Assembly: GCA_963674495.2 (NCBI GenBank)
Contig: CAXXLG010000001.1
Span: 248,001 to 312,000, forward strand
Reading direction: 5' to 3'
From: RGIG3178 sp963674495
Lineage (GTDB): Bacteria > Bacillota > Clostridia > Christensenellales > QAND01
DNA length: 64,000 bases
Shown here one piece after another: positions 59,181 to 64,000 of this stretch. Within the stretch, counting starts at the first letter, position 1. Every line of letters starts with the position of its first letter. Both the position numbers and the translations under genes were made by a program. The notes below the pieces were generated by a model that was not told the origin of the DNA, searched no databases, and was given only the letters and a program-made list of their open reading frames with translations.

Positions 59181-60428
59181 ATGCGAATATTTATTGTAAG
59201 AAAAGGATCAATTATTATCGCAATTATTGGGATATTGATATGTTTGGCTATCATTGGCGTATTGGTTTTCATAAATTCAAGCCGGGATACTTCGGGCAAG
59301 ATCCAGCAGAATAACGGGTATACCATTCTGGCTATGAATGATTCGGGAATGCACTGTTACCAGTCGGATTATTCTGGATTTCTGATACTTCCTCCTGCAA
59401 ATACGATAAAAGTGCAAGTCATCAAAAAAGAGGGGGATACCGCAGAGCTGATCAATTCAGGAATCAATATAAGCTATGAACTAATCAACAATACTACATC
59501 GGCAGACAAGACAAATTTTTGGAAGTATGCTAAAGACTATGGTTATGATGTTCCGCCCAATATTGGGATAACGGGTAACGGTTTAAAAGGAAACTTTAAG
59601 ATATCTTCCGATGGCAAATATTATGAGGCAACCGCTATACCGGTTACCCCCTATAACGATGGAAGCACAGAGCGAAATCCATATCAATTGGTTCATATCA
59701 AAGTCACAGATATGAAGACAGGCAAACTGTTGATCGAGATTGCTGATGTGGTTGTTCCTGTATCCGACGAAATGACGTGCAGCGTTTGCCATGGGACTAA
59801 AGATACCGATTTAAAGATACTGCAAGCTCATGATGAATTATCGGGAACCAGTCTTACAAAAGATTTAGCCGCTGGTATGCGGTTTAAGTGTTCTGATTGC
59901 CACAGCGATTCTGCTTTAAGCCAATCCGGAAAACCTGGTATTTTGCCGCTATCCCAGGCTATGCATGGCTTTCATGCGGATAAGATGACTGAGACCACCA
60001 TAGACCCCAAATGCTACAGTTGTCACCCGGGGCCTGTCACCCAGTGTTACCGCGGCGCTATGTATTTGGCTGGAGTCAGCTGTGACGATCCAAAATGTCA
60101 CGGTGATATGGCGAATATTGCGCAAAGCCAGGCCAACGGTCGTAAGGCTTGGCTGAATGAACCGGACTGCGGTACTTGTCATGGTACTGAATATAGTGTA
60201 AATTTCAATCTGCTTTATCGAAATTCGTATCTTTTAAATAGCCCTGATTCCGATATGAATAATCTAATCCTTTGTGAATCCTGCCATAATGGTCCACATG
60301 CAGAATGGGTATCTTCCGTTACAAAAGATAATTTGCTACCTATCCGTTTAATGGGATATCCAAGCTACATTAATAAATGCTCTGTCTGCCATGTGGGGAA
60401 TGGAAATGTTCATATAGGAGAACAGTAG
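59181..60428 (+). CDS. multihaem c-type cytochrome, membrane-anchored
   Basis: 415 residues with one N-terminal membrane helix. Seven haem-binding motifs: CSVCH, CSDCH, CYSCH, CDDPKCH (a Cx4CH form), CGTCH, CESCH and CSVCH. It should be an extracytoplasmic electron carrier. The first ~200 residues are a beta-rich domain without haem motifs (ILAMNDSGMHCYQSDYSGF). ATG 59181 has only a weak ribosome site; TTG 59166 is an alternative. The haem-lyase gene 45 nt downstream suits its maturation. Confidence 0.85.
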   Translation: MRIFIVRKGSIIIAIIGILICLAIIGVLVFINSSRDTSGKIQQNNGYTILAMNDSGMHCYQSDYSGFLILPPANTIKVQVIKKEGDTAELINSGINISYELINNTTSADKTNFWKYAKDYGYDVPPNIGITGNGLKGNFKISSDGKYYEATAIPVTPYNDGSTERNPYQLVHIKVTDMKTGKLLIEIADVVVPVSDEMTCSVCHGTKDTDLKILQAHDELSGTSLTKDLAAGMRFKCSDCHSDSALSQSGKPGILPLSQAMHGFHADKMTETTIDPKCYSCHPGPVTQCYRGAMYLAGVSCDDPKCHGDMANIAQSQANGRKAWLNEPDCGTCHGTEYSVNFNLLYRNSYLLNSPDSDMNNLILCESCHNGPHAEWVSSVTKDNLLPIRLMGYPSYINKCSVCHVGNGNVHIGEQ

Positions 60429-60473
60429 CCTTTTTTACATTGCAAAACACAAGGGAAGAAGGCAGGTTATACT

Positions 60474-62177
60474 ATGGAAAGCGGATTATTACTGATAACT
60501 ACATGTTTAAGCGGGATTGCAGCGGTATTCGCATTTATAGCAAGGGACCAAAAGGGTTCGAATGGACTTCTCAAAATCATGTGGAGCTTGGTGACATCCC
60601 TTATTCTTTTTAGCTTGGGCACAATGGTTTACTATCTGCTAGATGGCAATTTTAATTTTTATTATGTATACAGCCATACGGATAGAAGCCTAGCTGCCGT
60701 ATACAGAATCTCAGCATTATGGTCGGGGCAAGAAGGATCCTTTTTATTATGGGGGGCGATTTTAGCCGTTACAGGATTTTTCATGCTGCTATGGAAATGT
60801 CCTAATCAAGTATTTGGGATATTTGCTTCAATCAGTTTTTGTATATTTCTGATGTGCTTGATCTCACAACCGTTTATAAAGCATAATTTTATATCCGATG
60901 ATGGATTAGGAATGGCAGCAGCGCTAAAGGATCCATGGATGGTCATACATCCGCCCCTGGTTTTTATGGCTTACAGTACCATGGCAGTATTGGCTGCTCA
61001 TGCCATTGCTTTATCCTCGGAACTAAAATCCCTAATAATAAACAGAATACAAAAATGGATTCGAGTCAGTTGGGTTTTACTTGGATTGGGCATATTCTCG
61101 GGGAGCATTTGGGCGTATTGTGCTCTGGGGTGGGGAGGTTATTGGGCCTGGGATCCAATAGAAAATGCTGCGTTGGTTCCGTGGCTAGTTCTATGTGGAT
61201 ATTTGCACAAAAAAGGCAAAGCAAGCCACACTCGTTGTATTTTACCGTTTAGTATCGCTTGTTTCGGAACATTTTTGACACGTAGCGGCATCCTGAATGA
61301 AAAATCGGCGCATGCCTATACGCAAGGCAATATGCTTGTTACTTGTGTTATTGTAGCCATTTCATTTATATTTGCATGTTGGCTGATCGTCACGAAAATA
61401 AAAAGAAATAGCACAATTGACGGGATAAAGCATGACAGACCAAAAGATTTGAAAGGGCTCATTAAGGATAAAAAGCAGGTGTTCGTCTATATCATAAACA
61501 TCTATGCGGCATTGATTTTCTTAGGCACAATAGCACCATTGACTTTCAATTTTAATACACCTATCGCGTTCTATACTGTCATCAGCATTCTGTTTTCATT
61601 GGCCTATGTTGTTTTACTGCTCGGTTGGGATCCAAAAGTGCTACGCCGCAGAAGCATTTGGATGATGGCAATGAGCATTGTTGTGGTTGGTTGTATTGCA
61701 TTCTCGACAAAGACAGAGAACTATTGGTTACTACTATTGCTGTGGATAAGCTTAATGCCCCTTTCATTATGGTGTGTCAGCGGGTTTAAAACACAAAATG
61801 GGCCTTATTACTTGCGGCATATCGGAATGTTATTGCTTATCATAGGCGTTATAACATCTAATGGATTAAGCAAAGAAAAATATATTATAATTCCGCAAAA
61901 CAGTGTTAACGTTAATATTAACCGCAGCGATATTGCTATCGCAGATATGATGGAAAGGGAGGTTATGTTTGTTTCCACTTTGGCTGAAGATGTCATCATT
62001 CAATGTGACGGTATGTTCTTATTATCCGATGGTACACTTGTGATCCCGTGTATCACCAAACCCATGATTATTTTATTTTGGATAGGCGGATTTGTAACTA
62101 TTTTAAGCCCATGTACTGTAGCCATAATTCAAAAATTTCAAAACATAAGGCGTGAGAAAAAAGCATTCGCTTTTTAA
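60474..62177 (+). CDS. ccmF: CcmF-type cytochrome c haem lyase
   Basis: 567-residue polytopic membrane protein with about 14 helices. It carries the haem-handling WWD motif in GWGGYWAWDPIENAALVPW, SGQEGSFLLWG near residue 85, and conserved HPP (VIHPPLVFMAY) and FLTRSG. It attaches haem to CxxCH apocytochromes outside the membrane. Other ccm genes are not in the window. ATG 60474 is preceded by a GGCAGG site. Directly behind the multihaem cytochrome. Confidence 0.9.
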   Translation: MESGLLLITTCLSGIAAVFAFIARDQKGSNGLLKIMWSLVTSLILFSLGTMVYYLLDGNFNFYYVYSHTDRSLAAVYRISALWSGQEGSFLLWGAILAVTGFFMLLWKCPNQVFGIFASISFCIFLMCLISQPFIKHNFISDDGLGMAAALKDPWMVIHPPLVFMAYSTMAVLAAHAIALSSELKSLIINRIQKWIRVSWVLLGLGIFSGSIWAYCALGWGGYWAWDPIENAALVPWLVLCGYLHKKGKASHTRCILPFSIACFGTFLTRSGILNEKSAHAYTQGNMLVTCVIVAISFIFACWLIVTKIKRNSTIDGIKHDRPKDLKGLIKDKKQVFVYIINIYAALIFLGTIAPLTFNFNTPIAFYTVISILFSLAYVVLLLGWDPKVLRRRSIWMMAMSIVVVGCIAFSTKTENYWLLLLLWISLMPLSLWCVSGFKTQNGPYYLRHIGMLLLIIGVITSNGLSKEKYIIIPQNSVNVNINRSDIAIADMMEREVMFVSTLAEDVIIQCDGMFLLSDGTLVIPCITKPMIILFWIGGFVTILSPCTVAIIQKFQNIRREKKAFAF

Positions 62178-62274
62178 CGCGTAGCTCGCTTTTCAGATAC
62201 TTCTTTTAAAAACCAAATCGCAAGTACAAGTCAATTGGCATACTGTATTTAAGGATTAAGGAAGGAGCATCAAA

Positions 62275-62808
62275 ATGAATTACAATAGTCCGTATAACGA
62301 TAGGCTTATGAGGGAGGACCGACGCAGAATGGATTTCTATGGCGACAGGATGCGGCATAATATGGATCCCCCACAGCCGCTACCCTATGTGACTATGGAT
62401 GAGGCTTTGAGCCTGATCCAGGAGGCTGTAAGCGGCGAGACCGAGGATAGAGCATTCTATGAATATCTCATCGAAATAGCGCCTACAAACGAAGACAAAA
62501 ATATCATTTTTGGAATCAGGAATGATGAAATGGGACACTATGATATGTTCAGACAGTTGTATTATGAGCTGACCAAAAGAAATATACCCCCAGTTCCAAA
62601 TGAACCGTTTATTCAACCGGCTACATATTGCGATGGACTAAGAAATGCGTTGATGGGCGAACAGAATGCTGTAGCAAAGTATCGTAAGATATTATTTGCC
62701 ATGAAAGACAGAAGGTACATAAATACGATGACTATGATTATTACGGATGAAATCCGTCATTTGGGTTTGTACAATTATCTATATTCCAAAAATAGCTGTA
62801 ACGTATAG
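62275..62808 (+). CDS. ferritin-like (rubrerythrin-type) protein
   Basis: 177 residues with a charged N terminus and a four-helix bundle. The diiron ligand pattern is visible: E in GETEDRAFYEYL, ExxH in NDEMGHYDMF, E in GEQNAVAKYR, and ExxH in TDEIRHLGLY. The rubredoxin-like domain is absent. It may protect against oxygen or peroxide or store iron. ATG 62275 follows AAGGAG. Ends at a strong terminator. Confidence 0.85.
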   Translation: MNYNSPYNDRLMREDRRRMDFYGDRMRHNMDPPQPLPYVTMDEALSLIQEAVSGETEDRAFYEYLIEIAPTNEDKNIIFGIRNDEMGHYDMFRQLYYELTKRNIPPVPNEPFIQPATYCDGLRNALMGEQNAVAKYRKILFAMKDRRYINTMTMIITDEIRHLGLYNYLYSKNSCNV

Positions 62809-62839
62809 AATCCGTAGATTGCAAAATCAAATCGACTAG

Positions 62840-62872
62840 AAAAAAGGGAAGAACCTATATCTTCTCTTTTTT
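62840..62872 (+). terminator. terminator after the ferritin-like gene
   Basis: AAAAAAGGGAAGA (62840-62852) pairs with TCTTCTCTTTTTT (62860-62872) with one G-T pair and a 7-nt loop. Probably works on both strands. Confidence 0.8.
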
Positions 62873-63073
62873 AGTACAGGGTATATTTTCTAAATGACTA
62901 TTAAATTAAAAAACGAAATTATACCTTGACGTACAAGGCGCATAAAAATTCACCTTTTGCTAATATCCATGCAAAGGGGTGCGTAAATATGATGAACAAA
63001 AAAATTGCCGTTATTGTAGTATCATCATAAAACGGCAATGGGAACGCCTTGCGGTTGTGACGGAGAGGGAAAC

Positions 63074-63262
63074 CTATTGGTCTCCCTCTGGAAAGGCTGC
63101 GTCTATATTCTTTAGTACAGTGTTAAAAAGCTGCACATACAGGGAACCAACATCAATCTCAATGGCTTCCCCTATACTGTTTGCGGCGCTTTGGAACTCT
63201 TGCATCTTGATGGGAATAAATGCAATTGTAAGATCGTGGGCACGTCTTTCGTTTTCTTTCAC
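63074..63262 (-). CDS. small unknown protein
   Basis: 62 residues, RAHDLTIAFIPIKMQEF...IDVGSLYVQLFNTVLK...AAFPEG, a composition and ending I recall from short hypothetical proteins of Clostridia. The start would be GTG 63262 with AGGGG upstream on the minus strand. The opposite strand has a similar-length frame with no protein-like character. Tentative. Confidence 0.45.
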   Translation of the reverse strand: MKENERRAHDLTIAFIPIKMQEFQSAANSIGEAIEIDVGSLYVQLFNTVLKNIDAAFPEGDQ

Positions 63263-63999
63263 TTGAAACCCCTATTCATGGCAGGGTAATTGCGACAGGC
63301 ACAGGGCAAGCTGTTATAACGGCAACTGCGGATGGCGAATCGGCGACATGTTTTATTAATGTCGAGAAGCAATCTAAATCAATTATGGAATCTATTACGT
63401 CCATAATATTGAATTATACATCGCATAACATGAGACCCGGTGAAATGCTACAACTGAATGCATCGACCAATCCATCGAATGCGTACATTACATGGATAAG
63501 CACGGATACATCCATAGCGACCGTCAGCACAGGCGGAAAGGTCACCGCTGTGGCAAATGGCGTTACGGCGATCATCGCGGATGTGGATGGTGCATATGAT
63601 GTGTGCGTCATTTGCGTCATCACGACATCCCAAAGCAACAATTCCAGCGAAGGGGATAATATCAATATCATCATCGATGTAGCTAGCCTGCCCGAAGGTG
63701 CGGTAGCAATCCAGATGCTAGATGGCTCGGTAATCTATTTTGATGGTAGAGAAACTCTAAATTTGTCTATGCCTAATGCCGGCAGCGCGATAAACTTTGT
63801 CGTGCTTGGAAAAGGGAACATGCCATTGAGTACCGTATCGGTGGAGGCAGCGGATAATACCGTCATTATCCCTGTAGAAAAGAGTGGCCAAGGATACGTA
63901 TGGCCGATTCTGATGTGGGTTTTGATGAGCATTGCAGCTATTTCTCTTTTGGTTTGCACAGTGCTGATAATAACAGCCAAACGATGGGGTAAGGTATAA
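63232..63999 (+). pseudogene. 3' part of a Big_2-domain surface protein
   Basis: The frame, open from 63232, begins inside a Big_2 domain (VIATGTGQAVITATADGESATC) and continues with a second, SIILNYTSHNMRPGEMLQL...ATVSTGGKVTAVANGVT. A beta-rich stretch and a C-terminal membrane helix (PILMWVLMSIAAISLLVCTVL) with a short basic tail follow. The upstream part is missing, replaced by unrelated sequence around 63230. If translated from ATG 63385 it would make a 204-residue membrane-anchored remnant. Confidence 0.65.
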
Positions 64000-64000
64000 T

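Noticed and set aside
62979..63266. 95-residue plus-strand frame
   Set aside because: No ribosome site and non-protein-like composition; the minus strand has a better candidate.

Overview
The window looks like chromosomal DNA of an anaerobic Gram-positive Bacillota of class Clostridia. The left end has the classic Firmicutes order secG - rnr - smpB - ssrA after a glycolytic pfkA. Further right are a trimeric NuoE/NuoF-type [FeFe]-hydrogenase, two sortase/substrate pairs, DUF1847 and DUF6143-like proteins and many TTG/GTG starts behind strong AGGAGG sites. No ribosomal RNA, CRISPR array, plasmid or phage structural gene was seen.

Layout. (1) 1-4,905: housekeeping block ending in tmRNA (tag GKTITANNNEFALAA) and its 13-bp terminator hairpin. 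(2) 4,906-57,480: a long accessory region made of small, functionally self-contained modules, separated by sixteen copies (E1-E16, all on the + strand) of a ~95-bp element. Each element is a hairpin opening with CCCAAA, a tRNA-end-like CTCCACCA, and a terminator-like hairpin. The part from CTCCACCA onward is recognisably the 3' end and downstream flank of ssrA itself. Modules in order: two helical unknowns and a lipoprotein; LPFTG surface protein plus sortase; thioesterase; Rhs-tip toxin/immunity array; an IS-disrupted regulator with a giant surface protein and class B sortase; S8 protease and zinc-ribbon protein; an IS3 element and a tRNA-Met fragment; epoxide hydrolase; zinc-ribbon/cysteine-peptidase proteins; a response-regulator relic; argininosuccinate lyase; DUF1847; an ABC exporter operon with TetR; hydABC; a HEAT-repeat pseudogene; a heterodimeric ABC exporter. 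(3) 57,480-64,000: DUF6143-like protein, ZIP-transporter relic, multihaem cytochrome with a CcmF-type haem lyase, a ferritin-like protein and the end of a Big_2 surface protein.

A second repeat class, short palindromes with a conserved GGGACGGTTCT loop and variable but self-complementary arms, flanks many of the elements. The region also holds many relics: frameshifted or truncated genes, two IS3-family insertions and a solo IS end. This is what repeated acquisition and decay beside ssrA would produce.

The main discovery candidate is this ssrA-linked array. The elements may be junctions left by serial integration of small cassettes at the tmRNA 3' end, or a MITE/BIME-like element that has captured the ssrA tail. 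No intact integrase lies in the window; only a serine-recombinase relic was found near 46.2 kb. Family and motif calls come from reading the sequence, with no database search.
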